This document shows positions 31,715 through 42,939 of a stretch of 64,000 nt of DNA, in pieces. The position numbers were made by a program, and so were the translations under genes. The notes below the pieces were generated by a model. The model was not told where the DNA came from. It made no database searches and was given only the letters and a program-made list of their open reading frames with translations. Source of the DNA: Aphanomyces cochlioides (taxonomy: Eukaryota; Oomycota; Saprolegniomycetes; Saprolegniales; Verrucalvaceae); contig JAHQRK010000003.1 in assembly GCA_019828595.1 (NCBI GenBank), positions 248,001 to 312,000 on the forward strand, written 5' to 3'. The first letter of the stretch is position 1, and each line of letters starts with the position of its first letter.

Positions 31715-32985
31715 ATGTGGCGAAAGAGAATCGTGCGCGAGATCCTGGATGACGATGACGAAGTCTACATAACTTCGACAGCTCTCGACCTTGATATGAA
31801 AACGAAGAAGCGACATGGTGGATCGTTACCTGGTGAAGCCCAAAATCGATCAAGATCATTTATGGAAGCTCACACCATGTTGGTTGAACGGTATTTCTGT
31901 CAAACACCAACGTACAATGCAGTCATATTTGAACGACGTTTCCGCATGCCGCGAGAGCTCTTCAACCGTATTCACCATGACCTGGAAGCAAACTATTCCA
32001 GCAGAGACGTGATGCAACCGGCAAGCCGGGCATAAGCTCATTTGTCAAAGTCACTGCAGCGATTCGCTGTCTTGCATACGCAAAGGCAGGCGATGAACTT
32101 GACGAAATCTGCCAAATTGCGGAGTCTACAATGTTCGAAATACTGTACAAATTCTGCAACGATGTCATGGATCTGTATGGATCTGTCTACCTTCGATTTC
32201 CAAACAATGACGATATAATCCGGCTTATGGATCAGAACCAAGCACGAGGATTTCCTGGTATGATCGGCTCGATTGACTGCATGAAATGGGAATGGGCGCT
32301 GTGTCCTCGTGCATTTGCTGGACAATACAAAGGGCGGGAGAAGAAGCCAACTGTGGTGCTAGAGGCCATTGCGTCTGCTGATTTATGGATATGGCATGCA
32401 TTTTTTGGTGTTGCTGGTTCAAACAACGACATAAATGTGCTTCAACGATCTCCGTTCATTAAAAAACTCTTATCCGAAGAGGTTCCTCAAGTTGGATATA
32501 CCGTTAATGGCACTTACAGAACTCTGCCATATCTCCTTGCAGATGGTATCTATCCTTGTTGGCCAATATTTGCAAAAGGAATCTCAACTCCTCGCACAGC
32601 AAAAGAGCGGCTGTACACTCAACTACACTCTGGTCTACGCAAGGACATCGAAATAGCATTTGATGTCCTGCAAAAGCGCTGGCGCATTCTGGCAGTACCC
32701 GCTCGTTTTTGGACCATTGACCGCTTGGACAGTGTGATGCAGTGTTGCATTATACTCCACAATATGATTGTTGAGGAAAGACGTGGACATGATGCGGTCG
32801 TAGATATGACTGTTAAAATGAACCTTGAATCGGACGATTTGACACGAGAAAGATATGTGCCTACAATCGACAGTATGGTATCAACTTGGAAAGCAATCGC
32901 AGATGAATCAAAGCATGTCCAATTGCAAAGTGACCTCGTAAACCACGTGTGGAACTTCAGTGGCAACAGAGAAGAGACTCTATGA
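31715..32985 (+). pseudogene. PIF/Harbinger transposase (DDE), frameshifted
   Basis: The N-terminal part is open from ATG 31715 to TAA 32033-32035 (FERRFRMPRELFNRIHHDLE). Homologous sequence continues in another frame from about 32000 (TGKPGISSFVKVTAAIRCLAY) to TGA at 32983. Around 31996-32000 one base appears lost (AACTATTCCAGC), which explains the shift. Catalytic regions of the DDE domain are present: GSIDCMKW (first Asp), NNDINVL (second Asp), DGIYPCWP and KDIEIAFDVLQKRW (the Glu-bearing helix), then QCCIILHNMIVEE. The intact protein would cut and paste elements with these inverted repeats; this copy cannot make it in one piece. Confidence 0.75.
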
Positions 32986-33024
32986 AATCTGTGAAGCTCC
33001 AATTTGAATATATTTCTTTATAGA

Positions 33025-33831
33025 CTAATCTTCAGCCTCTTTTGTCTCAAATGGTGCAGACTCAACAGAACCAGCAGAGTATTCTTGCATATTGTCTTGG
33101 GTCATAAATAAATCTGCATTGGAGTCTTTTGACATGAACTCAGCAAGCTTCTTTTGACGCAAAGCCGAAAAGAATTGTTTTCGCTCAAGTGGATCAACGT
33201 CCGGCATGTTGAAGAGCTCAATACAAGCCATTTCATTCAGGATATCATTCTTGCGGACCAATGAATTGGCGATTGATTGAGATGTACTCAGTTGGACTCG
33301 ACGAAATTTGGCCTCGGCAATTGCCAATGTTGTTGCTTTTGCACCAGCAGGTCGTTATGTGGCGCCTTCCCTTTCGCCATCTCGAACAGAGTCTCTCATC
33401 CCATCTGCATGGCGCTTTTTCGTATTTGTAGGCTTCCATTTCTCTTTAGTTGATAGATCATTGTAGGCCGCGTGAAACACAAATTGCTCGCCATGCTGTG
33501 CTTCATACATCGTCAAAGCATCTTTAAACATGTCGTCACTCGTCTTACCACTCTCGTTCAGCCTTGAAACGACAGACATACATCCCGAGTAGCGTCCAAC
33601 TTCTCGGTTGATGTCAACCCACCGACTTTTGAGAGCAGACATGGATCGGGAGCTTCCCCTGTTATTCTCCATGAAGTGCTTGTGGATGCTGGTCCAGAGC
33701 GTGTCTGATCTTTGATCAATCCCATTTATTGGGTCCTCCGATGCTGCACACCAAGCCAAACAGAGATTGCGGTCTTCAATATCACTCCATGCTTTCCCAC
33801 GGGGCTTTTTTGTCAGGTCTCTTCCTCGCAA
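33025..33831 (-). pseudogene. Harbinger Myb/SANT-like accessory protein, broken by an in-frame TAA
   Basis: From ATG 33831, 158 codons encode a trihelix-type Myb/SANT-like domain (KAWSDIEDRNLCLAWCAAS, DTLWTSIHKHFMEN, SALKSRWVDINREV). Then TAA interrupts at 33355-33357. The same frame stays open for another 109 codons, beginning RPAGAKATTLA, the usual basic motif (RPxGxK) of this family, and running to the stop at 33025. In active elements this protein binds the terminal repeats and imports the transposase into the nucleus. A single point change would account for the break. Confidence 0.7.
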
Positions 33832-34192
33832 GGGTCTATAGCACTCGATGTCTATGGTGACTCTTCATAGACACTGAAACGGTCCAAGTGCTAAATATTT
33901 AGCCATAGAACTCTTGGGTGAATAGAGAATTTATAAAATATGAGAGGAAATGTCTATATGATAGCCATAGCATCGACGGGTGGAGATGCTCTTAAACGGT
34001 TGGGAATATGCTTGTCAGAAGGAAATATCCTGACCTTTGAAGTACGAAGAACCAGAAAGTAACTTTCATCGATTAGGATATCTCCCTGTTGGACAATATC
34101 CAGGTGCGACTCCGCCTCGAAGCACCAATGTGACTCATGTCGCCTCGGGTGTTGTTTCATATTCCATTTGACTCGGCGGCAAATACACATCT

Positions 34193-36001
34193 ATGAAGCT
34201 CTTTGTCCCTGCTCTTGCCTTCGCCATGGCTTCTATCGAAGCTTCTCACAGCTCGACGTGGATGGGCGCAATGCACTCGATGCATACGACGGCGGATCCT
34301 TGCAATGGCGCTGAATCCAACTCGTGCAGCTTCCCCATGTCTGGCCGCCGTCTCCTTGAAGGGGATGGATCTGTCACGGTCTCGTCCACTTCGATTCCCC
34401 ACTTGGGCAAGGTCGACGTTTCGTTCAACGTGCCCACCGCTGCCAAGACGGATCGTATTGCTGCTTACTGCAGCAGCGATGTTGCCAACCTGGCTGACAC
34501 TGAATACGTCGACTTCCAATCGGCTACGGGTGCTGCGTCGGGCACTCTTACCTTTGGTCCTATCCTCAACATGCGTTGCAACTATCAATTCCGATACCAA
34601 AAGAGCTTGGGCAACAAGACGTTTGCCAACGTGGCTGTGTCGCCTGTCGTTGAAATGAAGCGCGGACCCAAGGAACCCCTTCAAGCTCACATTTCGTTGA
34701 CGAGTCAAACTGACGAGATCAGTGTCATGTGGACCAGTGCTGAAGTCAAGGAGCCTTCTGTTCGCTACTACATCAAGCCTGCCAGTGGAACTGCCACCTA
34801 CACGTCGATCAGTGCCAGTGGCGCAAGCTACACCGCTGCTGACATGTGCTCCTCCCCAGCTAACGTTACGTCGGCTCAACGCTACATTCCGTCTGGCATC
34901 CACTACAAATCTATCATCAAGAAGATCCCTGCTGGTGCTACCGTCGTGTACCAAGTGGGAAGTGCTGTCGATGGTTGGAGCGACGACAAGCAATTTGTCA
35001 TGCCAAACCTCAAGTCGCGTGATCCATCGAGCTTCTTAGTCTTTGGTGATTTGGGCACGTGGGTCACAGCCACGAACGGCACGGGCGTTCCTGGCCGCTC
35101 CTTGGGCACGATCTCCCGCGTCGCCGATGACTTGGCCAAGGGAGACCGCAATTACCAAGCTGTCTTGCACGTCGGCGACTTGTCGTATGCTGACAGTGTT
35201 GGCTACATTTGGGAACAATTCCATTCGCTCATTGAGCCAGTTGCATCCAAAATCCCATACTTGGTGAGCGTTGGCAACCACGAATACTGCTACTTGACGT
35301 CGACAAAAGCCGTCAACATTTCCGGTGAAACAAAGTCTTTCTTCCCTGCCGCCTCGTTTGCCAAGGCGAGCTCGAACGGTGAATGTGGTGTGCCGACTGC
35401 GACTCGTTTCAGCGTTCCAGACAACGGTAACAACGTTTTCTGATACAGCTTCAACTCGGGTTTGACGCGCCAAGTCGTGGTGAGCAGTGAACACGACTTC
35501 TTCGACGGATCTCGCTTGCGCAAGTGGCTTGAAGCCGACTTGGCTGCTGTCAATCGTACTGAACACCCTTGGGTCATTGTCCACGGTCACCGACCTATGT
35601 ACGTCTCGATGGAGTCGTCCTTCGCCTACACCGCCATCCTCCGTGCAGCTGTCGAACCCGTGTTGAACAAGTACAACGTCGACATCTTCTTCTCTGGCCA
35701 TACCCATGCCTACGAACGCACACAGCCCGTGTACAATGAAACCGTGCAAGTGGGCTCTGATGGAAATGCCCTCGGCACTGCCCACATCATGATCGGCTCG
35801 GCTGGAAAAGAACTCGACACCGACGCTTGGGTCAACACGACCTGGAGTGCCAAGCAACTCCGCACGTACGGCTATGCCCGCCTCCACGTCGAAAACGCAT
35901 CGCATGCTCTCTTTGAGTACGTCCTCAACTCGGACGCTTCAGTTGCCGACAGCGTGTGGATTAAGTCGAACCACAAGTGGGGTGGTCGCTCTCAATGTTA
36001 A
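34193..36001 (+). CDS. Secreted purple acid phosphatase, interrupted by one in-frame TGA
   Basis: Read through one stop, this is a 602-residue enzyme. A signal peptide (MKLFVPALAFAMASIEA) is followed by a region with GRRLLEG (about 51-57), a fibronectin-like N-terminal domain and the metallophosphatase domain. All five metal-ligand blocks are present: VFGDLG, HVGDLSYAD, VGNHEY, VHGHRPMY and GHTHAYER. They bind the Fe(III)-Me(II) pair that hydrolyses phosphomonoesters outside the cell. At 35441-35443 TGA stands where the family has the Trp of F-W-Y-S-F (NNVF-stop-YSFNSG), so the last two blocks lie beyond it. Both halves keep one frame with no other damage. Recent mutation, sequencing error or read-through are all possible. 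No intron can remove the TGA cleanly. Confidence 0.8.
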
Positions 36002-36483
36002 TCATCAACTCGGAATATACTTGTTCCATTCTGGCTGGTTCCTTTCTTTGTCCATCTCATCTTTGTGATCAAACACACAGACAACCGAAAGAGATGGACA
36101 TTTCAGCAGAGGGAGGCGCGTGCAAAGTGCGATGTCTCATGAATTGTTCGCACCCGTTCTAGAATGACATTCGGCAGAGCTCCAAATCGATTGGGTCGAG
36201 AAACTACATCTGTGCAAGTCCAGCTCCTTCGAGAAGACGTGTACTTCTCCATCTTGAATGGTAGCGAGCTCTCTATGTGCTTCTTCCCGTGTATCAGTCA
36301 GTCTCGTCTTAAGTTAAAATAACTCACGTCGGTTGACGGCCAAGACTGTTTCACATTGCCTTATCCAGAGCCAAAGTTCAGTTTGCACTTTTGTAAAATG
36401 TGCACTTGAACTTGAACTTCGAAATTTTTTTAAATTCTTGGATATAGTATACAATTAGACAGTGAATTAAATAATAAGTTTAA
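36002..36483. other. Intergenic, nothing recognised
   Basis: This stretch separates the phosphatase from the methyltransferase gene; it becomes AT-rich (36420-36480) just before the next start, as expected of a promoter. No exon or repeat seen. Confidence 0.4.
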
Positions 36484-38490
36484 ATGAACGAGGCAACCCG
36501 GCATTTTAACATTTGCCGACTCGCGCGCAATCTAAAGATGGAAGCTGTCCGATCGCTCCTCGTTAACAAATCCGTTCTGGTCCTCAATGCCGGTGATGTC
36601 GACGTTATGCCGACGATTCTTCAACATGCTCGACAAGTACACGTCGTTGATAGCAAAGGGCGTCAGTGGACCCAGAAACAAGCGACGTTTGAGCGTGCCA
36701 ACCCGCTACGATACTCATTGACTGAACCAGTCGACGTTGTCTGGAGCAATATCAGCCTTGAAAAATATGCCCAAGACGATATTGTTCAACTTGTTGGATA
36801 TGTCAATAAGCTCGCCCAAGAATCCATCTTTGCTCTTCCAACCCAAAAAAATCGACCATCCCAAGACAACTTAAAAGTTCTTGAGGACACTCTACAAAAC
36901 AAAGAACTACAAATATCACCAAATTTTTCAGTCATTTCAAAGTCCCTCAACTCTCAAGAAAAAACGGAAGAAGAAGACAACGTTGTGTCAGCATGGACAG
37001 ACCGCGAGATGCCATTGATTTGGCGCGACTCGATCTACACGGGGAAGTGCGACATCATGACGGAATTGTACAATGCTCAAAAGGAGTATGTGACTTCGTT
37101 GATGGCCCCAAATCGACCCAACTCGTATGTGGAAGTGGGTTGTGGCACCTCTGAGATGGGATCGGTCCTGTATGATCGCATGGCGTACACTGTGGGTGTG
37201 GAAATCAACCCAGTGATGCTTGACTTGGCCAAGGATATTCACCCCGAGATGAATGCGCACCGTGGCAACTACTTGCTGGAAGGCAATGCGTTGGAATTGG
37301 AATCGATCCTCCAGAAGTCGATGCCGAGCGACTTTTGGAACTCGTCTCGCATCGTGGCGATTTTGATGAATACGTTTGGCATTTTGCCCGAGCACATTCG
37401 TCAGCGTGTGGTGGATCAAATGATCCGCGTGGCGGGTGACGATGGTGTGGTGGTGATTGGATGCTGGCACAGCAAGAGCTTCCGCCGTGGTGTGGAAGAA
37501 TACTACATGAAGAACCCCAAGCTCGTGGGCGACAAGGTGACGTTGGACATGTGCGACTTTGACTCGAGCGACTTGTGGGTGCCAAGCTCCAAGTATGAAT
37601 CGCATTGGTTTTCGGAATCGGAGCTGAAGGATTTTGTGCAAGCGTATGCAGTCAAGGGCTACGAGATTTCGACGCACGTGGAGGGTGTTGGTGTCTTCTT
37701 GACTTGCAAGCCCATCCAACAGGCGACTGTCCCTGCCCAAGAAGACAACGTTGTGTCAGCATGGACAGACCGCGAGATGCCATTGATTTGGCGCGACTCG
37801 ATCTACACGGGGAAGTGCGACATCATGACGGAATTGTACAATGCTCAAAAGGAGTATGTGACTTCGTTGATGGCCCCAAATCGACCCAACTCGTATGTGG
37901 AAGTGGGTTGTGGCACCTCTGAGATGGGATCGGTCCTGTATGATCGCATGGCGTACACTGTGGGTGTGGAAATCAACCCAGTGATGCTTGACTTGGCCAA
38001 GGATATTCACCCCGAGATGAATGCGCACCGTGGCAACTACTTGCTGGAAGGCAATGCGTTGGAATTGGAATCGATCCTCCAGAAGTCGATGCCGAGCGAC
38101 TTTTGGAACTCGTCTCGCATCGTGGCGATTTTGATGAATACGTTTGGCATTTTGCCCGAGCACATTCGTCAGCGTGTGGTGGATCAAATGATCCGCGTGG
38201 CGGGTGACGATGGTGTGGTGGTGATTGGATGCTGGCACAGCAAGAGCTTCCGCCGTGGTGTGGAAGAATACTACATGAAGAACCCCAAGCTCGTGGGCGA
38301 CAAGGTGACGTTGGACATGTGCGACTTTGACTCGAGCGACTTGTGGGTGCCAAGCTCCAAGTATGAATCGCATTGGTTTTCGGAATCGGAGCTGAAGGAT
38401 TTTGTGCAAGCGTATGCAGTCAAGGGCTACGAGATTTTGACGCACGTGGAGGGTGTTGGTGTCTTCTTGACTTGCAAACGCTTACTTTAG
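36484..38490 (+). CDS. SAM-dependent methyltransferase with duplicated catalytic domain
   Basis: Single exon, 668 residues. Residues about 1-130 form a first Rossmann-like unit with a weak motif I (VLVLNAGDVDVMPTI) and VHVVDSKGR, lacking the G-x-G signature. Two nearly identical class I methyltransferase domains follow (about 164-409 and 420-665), each with motif I YVEVGCGTSEMG, the acidic strand-2 end VGVEINPVMLDLAK, and IVAILMNTFGILPEH. The two copies differ at one residue I can see (YEIS versus YEIL). The enzyme family and substrate are not recognised. It lacks targeting signals. It is convergent with the long coiled-coil gene, 44 bp between stops. Confidence 0.7.
   Translation: MNEATRHFNICRLARNLKMEAVRSLLVNKSVLVLNAGDVDVMPTILQHARQVHVVDSKGRQWTQKQATFERANPLRYSLTEPVDVVWSNISLEKYAQDDIVQLVGYVNKLAQESIFALPTQKNRPSQDNLKVLEDTLQNKELQISPNFSVISKSLNSQEKTEEEDNVVSAWTDREMPLIWRDSIYTGKCDIMTELYNAQKEYVTSLMAPNRPNSYVEVGCGTSEMGSVLYDRMAYTVGVEINPVMLDLAKDIHPEMNAHRGNYLLEGNALELESILQKSMPSDFWNSSRIVAILMNTFGILPEHIRQRVVDQMIRVAGDDGVVVIGCWHSKSFRRGVEEYYMKNPKLVGDKVTLDMCDFDSSDLWVPSSKYESHWFSESELKDFVQAYAVKGYEISTHVEGVGVFLTCKPIQQATVPAQEDNVVSAWTDREMPLIWRDSIYTGKCDIMTELYNAQKEYVTSLMAPNRPNSYVEVGCGTSEMGSVLYDRMAYTVGVEINPVMLDLAKDIHPEMNAHRGNYLLEGNALELESILQKSMPSDFWNSSRIVAILMNTFGILPEHIRQRVVDQMIRVAGDDGVVVIGCWHSKSFRRGVEEYYMKNPKLVGDKVTLDMCDFDSSDLWVPSSKYESHWFSESELKDFVQAYAVKGYEILTHVEGVGVFLTCKRLL
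36974..38480 (+). repeat. Tandem duplication inside the methyltransferase gene, unit 768 bp
   Basis: Unit 1 begins at about 36974 (AAGACAACGTTGTG) and unit 2 at about 37742, an offset of 768 bp (256 codons). About 740 bp of each unit match; the only change I found is ATTTCGACG (37666-37674) against ATTTTGACG (38434-38442). Silent positions match as well, so the duplication is recent or kept uniform by gene conversion. Confidence 0.85.
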
Positions 38491-38534
38491 GAGTGTTTTA
38501 TTGAAGACTTTGATTGCATTCATCATAATATACT

Positions 38535-41500
38535 CTATTTGTCGCTGAAGTTATAGTCTTTCCATTTGCTGGATCCTGGAATGCCGTAGATCTTTTCGAG
38601 CTTCTTGTCGATTCGATCCATGTAGTTATGGACATCCTGATTGACTTTTTCAATATCCATTGAGACATCTTCATTGGAATCCAAGTCCGCTACATGCATT
38701 TTGTCGCGGTAGGAGCTTGCGTGGGATGCTTTGAGCTTGTGGGGTAGATCTTTGTATTCGATTGCTGCATGCTGTGACTTGGAGCTATGCATGCTGTTGT
38801 CATGAACTGCAGAACGCCTTAGAAGTCGCGGGGAATACACTTCGCTTGGGTGAATACTGTGCTCGGAACCAAGACGTGATCGACTGGCATGGACGGACGA
38901 CTTTGCTTTCATCTCCTGCTGCATTTGATCAAGTTCATCTTCTAGAGTTTGATTCTTCTTCCGTGTTTCCTGAAGTAGAGCTGACAATGCATGCAACTCC
39001 TGTTTGTCGTGTTCCGACTCATTGCAACGCTGTTGAAACTGTGAGTGAACACTCTGCGCGGCCAGCGTTAACTTGCGCATTTCTGCCTCGTAACGCGAGA
39101 CAACGCTCTTCAGTGATACAACCGCCTCTTCTTCATCCAGGAGAGCTTTTCGTGTTGAGTCTAATTGTTCTTCGATCATTTTGTTGCGGTTGGTAGTAGT
39201 ATCGAGCTGTGTTTGGAGTTCCTTCACGAGGGATTGCTTTTCGGCAATTTCGGTGACGTATTCTTCGCATCGTGTTTCGGCTTCTCGACACGCTGCGATG
39301 CTGGCTTCGAACTCTCGAACAGTGATAGCATGGCCTTCATGTGTTTGATACATATTCAGTTTTTCTTGGAGCTCCTGGGCATTCGCGCTTAGCACTTCCA
39401 TCTCCTTGAGTTGATAATCCTTGTCATGAATTTGTGACTGCAACGAATAGTTTTCTTTTTGCAACTCAGTGCGCTGAAATTGCAAGTTGTCGACCTTTTT
39501 CATCCACTCCACAACTTCACGTCGAATGCTATGAACATCCAACGTTGTTTGCTTGCGATTCGATCGAACTGGATGCAAATCACAAAGGAAGCTTGAGTGT
39601 CCTTGAAGTGTGTTGTTTAGCACACATTCACCAGTTGGATCAATGGCAGTCAGTGTTGACAAGACAAGCTCCCCCAAACTTGAGTGACCGTAAATGCCAT
39701 GACGTCTTGGAACACCGGTTGTAATTGTCTGAGATTGTGCCAAGGCCGTCCATTTTTCGACGAAGTCATTCTGTTGAAGACGACGCAATGCCTAGTTCAA
39801 AATTACGTAAACCGCGGCAATGCCGTAACATACTTTTGACGAATACTGAATCGACGACATAGGAAGAAGCTTGATGACTCCAATTTGCTGAGGGAAGACT
39901 AAACCCAATGCTTCATTGCGTCCATACTGTCGACTCATATTGCGAAAACGATTCGAGGCAAACACAGCCAGCGCGGCAGCTCGGAACGTAACTCTCTGCG
40001 CTTTCTCCCCTTCAATGTCGTGAAAGAGGGCAGCGATCTGTTCCATCTCCTTTTGCTGTCCTTGCAGCTGGTTGATTTGATGACTCAAGATTCGCTTTTG
40101 AATTTGTAGCTCACTAATCTGGAGCACCATCGGGCGCACACACACAACAAAGAGGTGGGCAATTCCTGTGTAGACTGGTGCCTAAACATAATCCGTTTGA
40201 GCCCCGAAACATTCCCCCGAGCACATTGTTATACCTGTGACTCCAATATGGAGTTTTGATCCTTCAATATTTGTCTGTCGTGCTCGGATGCATTCCATTT
40301 CATTGTCAAGTCTTCCACTTGTCGCGTCAATGCTGCTATTTGTGTATCATTTTCACGCAGCAGGACACGATGCTGCTCCTGCAGAGTTTGGAGACTAGTA
40401 GCGTGTCTTAGTTGAATTGCCTGGAGTTCCGTCTCCTTTTCAGAACATTTCTTCTGCGACTCGGTTTCGTTCAAGTCTAATCGACGCTGGAGTTCGAGCT
40501 TCCGCTTTGTCTCTTTGTTCGCCCGATGAGTTTCTTGGTTGCATTTCACGTGGCATTGATGCGCTTCTTGAAACACATTTTGAAGCGCTTGCTCCCATGA
40601 CGATCGCAATTCTGCATACGAAGAATATTTTGGTTCAACCACATGCACTGAAGTCTAGCAAGGTATCATTTCATATCACCGTATATGTTTGGATGACCCT
40701 CACCTCCTGCCATGGCAATCTGTGCATCCGATGAATTTGTTGGATGGTAAACTGCTCCCATTGTTCCACTTCACTTGCCATGCGCTCAGTCTTTTGGCAA
40801 GTTGATCGACTCCACAAGAGCAAGTCTCGCTTTTCTCGTGTGGAAATTTCTCTAGCCGACTCTGCGATCGCGTATGCCTCTTTTTGCACTTCCAGCTGGC
40901 GCTCCAATTCCTTCAAATCATGACGAACTTCGACAAGCTTTTGTTGTAATTGAGAACCCTCGTTCTTGAGAGCCTTTTCTTTTTCGCGACTTTCCATCAT
41001 GCGTTTACTCAAATGAACCAAGTCGTGCTTGAAATGATGCAATACACTTCGCAAATGCTATACAAAAGTTGAGCTTACTAGATATTGGCCGTGACTTATC
41101 TTACCTGAATATCGCTTGGACATTCATGCCATGACGCCACTTGAACATCAACATCTTCGAGAACGATTCCTTCATCATCAATTGAAACGAGGTATGACCG
41201 CATAGCTTCAAATTCTTTCTTTAGTACGTTCGTGGTAGTCCAGATGCCTTGCTTCATCTGAATCACTAATCTTTCATGTTCTTCTCGATCACGTTGTGCC
41301 ATGAGCAACTTGGCGTGCATCTCCTTGTTGTCGAGCTCGAGTTGTTCGTAGTATGGGACTTTCTCTTCTAGCATGGCGTTCCTATCCCTGAGCTCTCTCA
41401 CAGTTTCCATGGCTTGACGGGAAGCTGCATGGAGAGACTTCAGCTGATCGAGCTCAGCTTCGAGAGAATGTGCGGCTGTTTCCCACGTCCGCCTCTTTTC

Positions 41501-42379
41501 CTGCTCTTTCGCCAGAGCTTCTTGTACTGCCGATAGATTGGCTTCAATATTCTCAACGCATGAAGAAGCTGACGTTTGAATCGCAGTGCACTGGTCGGTT
41601 TTGTTTGCAAGAGCGTCTTGGAGGTGCTGGACTTCATCTTGAAGTGCCTGAATCGTCGTCTGAGCATGCGTTTGGCCTGTTTCAAGAGCCTTTTTCTGGG
41701 CCACGAGAGCTTGCTCATGGCTATGAGCATCGTCCAAGTCTGATTCGAATTGATTTGCTCTTTCGTGAAGTCGACGTTGAGACTCGAGAGCTGCACGGAG
41801 CTCTTCTTCAAGCGTGTCATTGACTCGGGTCATCTTATTGAGAGATTGTTTACTTTGCTGATATCGTTGCAATAGATCGTTGTGTTCGTGACGAAGGTTG
41901 AGCAATTCACTCGCTGTGTTCTCCAGTTCAGACGCCTGTCTTCCCATTTCCGACTCCTTCAACTTTGATCTATCTTCCAGAAGGGCCACTTGGGTTCTCA
42001 ATGCACTGGCATCCGATCGAAGCCTCGAATTTTCACTTTCAAGACGTCGGATGAGTTCCAATTGCTTTCGCAAGCCGTCGTTGACGAGTTCTTGCGAGTG
42101 CATATCATTGACGCATTGATCGTCTTTGGCCAGATCCATGAGCAAAGATGGACGGGGTGAGGATATCTTGACGTTGTCGAAGGCTATGCGACTTCGCGAG
42201 TGGAGGACTGGACTTGCCTTTGGCGCATCATGCGTCTGTTGGAACGACAAATTTCGTGCTGTGGTTTCGCTCTGCATTTTGAGCTTTTGCAGCAATTCCT
42301 TTTGTCTCGCATAGTTCTCATGCTGCTTGAGAAGATTCTGCTGCAGCTTGAGCTCAACTGCATCACCATCCCCGTCCAT
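38535..42379 (-). CDS. Long coiled-coil protein, probably cytoskeletal, 5 exons
   Basis: Exons 41105-42379, 40704-41057, 40235-40654, 39834-40181 and 38535-39791 join in phase through introns of 43-53 nt and give 1217 residues. Almost the entire chain has heptad spacing with Leu, Gln, Glu and Arg, for example LKLQQNLLKQHENYARQKEL near the start and VSLKSVVSRYEAEMRKLTL later. There is a Ser-rich break (SSVHASRSRLGSEHSIHPSE) before the C-terminal end, IYGIPGSSKWKDYNFSDK. No motor, membrane or DNA-binding domain is seen. Proteins like this usually belong to centrosomes, basal bodies or Golgi tethers; that is inference. Confidence 0.75.
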
Positions 42380-42939
42380 CCAGCACCGCAGCGGTGACTA
42401 AAACGTGTTGTGCCCCTTCGGAAAAAGATCCAACTCGAACCTTTTCAAGAGTTCGAAATTTGAACTTGGAGTTTGTATATGATGGACAATGAGACTCAGC
42501 GTTTCACCAGCTCACCACGACGTTTCATGACAATCGATGCCATGTAATGTCGCCTGGTCACTCGGATGCAACAAATTCAAAGCACGCTACAAGTCGTCGA
42601 ACAGCACTGAATTAACCAGCTTGACCTGCGCAATTCAGAAAGTCGTCCAGAAATCATTTGTAGTTGTTCACTTGGAAGGTCACTAAGAGGCAATGTTGAG
42701 TATTTGATGCTTCTGGAGTGGAGGGACTTATACTGGTAAATCGATTCCGCTGAGTTCTTCGGGCGTACGTGGTTTTGCATTGAGGGTTACTCCGAAGCTG
42801 TAGAGGTGCCAGGATAGAAGTAGTTCAGGTAGGACGACCATGACAAAGCCAGCACAGTCCAGCTTGTTGACACATAGCTTGGCAAGTTTGCGAGGTGTCT
42901 CTCTGAGGCGTTAGCGATGTGATCACTCTTCAGTCTCTA
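42380..42939. other. Intergenic, nothing recognised
   Basis: About 560 bp between the coiled-coil and ankyrin genes, with only short open frames that have no motif. The coiled-coil promoter should lie at its right-hand side of 42380. Confidence 0.4.

Larger units (their letters stand above)
31618..33992. mobile_element. PIF/Harbinger DNA transposon, about 2.4 kb, both genes decayed
   Basis: Terminal inverted repeats: left AGAGCATCTCCACCGGTTGG (31618 on), right the reverse complement of AGAGCATCTCCACCCGTCGA ending at 33992; similarity runs through TGCTATG for about 26 bp. Inside lie a PIF/Harbinger transposase on the forward strand and, convergent, the Myb/SANT-like second protein of this superfamily. 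Flanking bases are TA-rich (TATAA left, TTAAA right), as expected for TWA targets, but an exact 3-bp duplication is not clean. One frameshift and one stop codon disable the two genes. Confidence 0.75.

Noticed and set aside
31715..32035. A free-standing 106-residue gene before the transposase
   Set aside because: It is the N-terminal part of the same transposase, separated only by a one-base frameshift.
35441..35443. TGA as a selenocysteine codon in the phosphatase
   Set aside because: The family has Trp at this place, no redox Cys role is known there, and I see no evidence for a SECIS element; a TGG to TGA change is simpler.
36988..38445. Two 230-250-codon reverse-strand frames with repeated sequence
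   Set aside because: Antisense shadows of the duplicated methyltransferase domain.
42577..42780. 67-codon reverse frame in the gap between coiled-coil and ankyrin genes
   Set aside because: No motif, no splice-consistent extension, length expected by chance.
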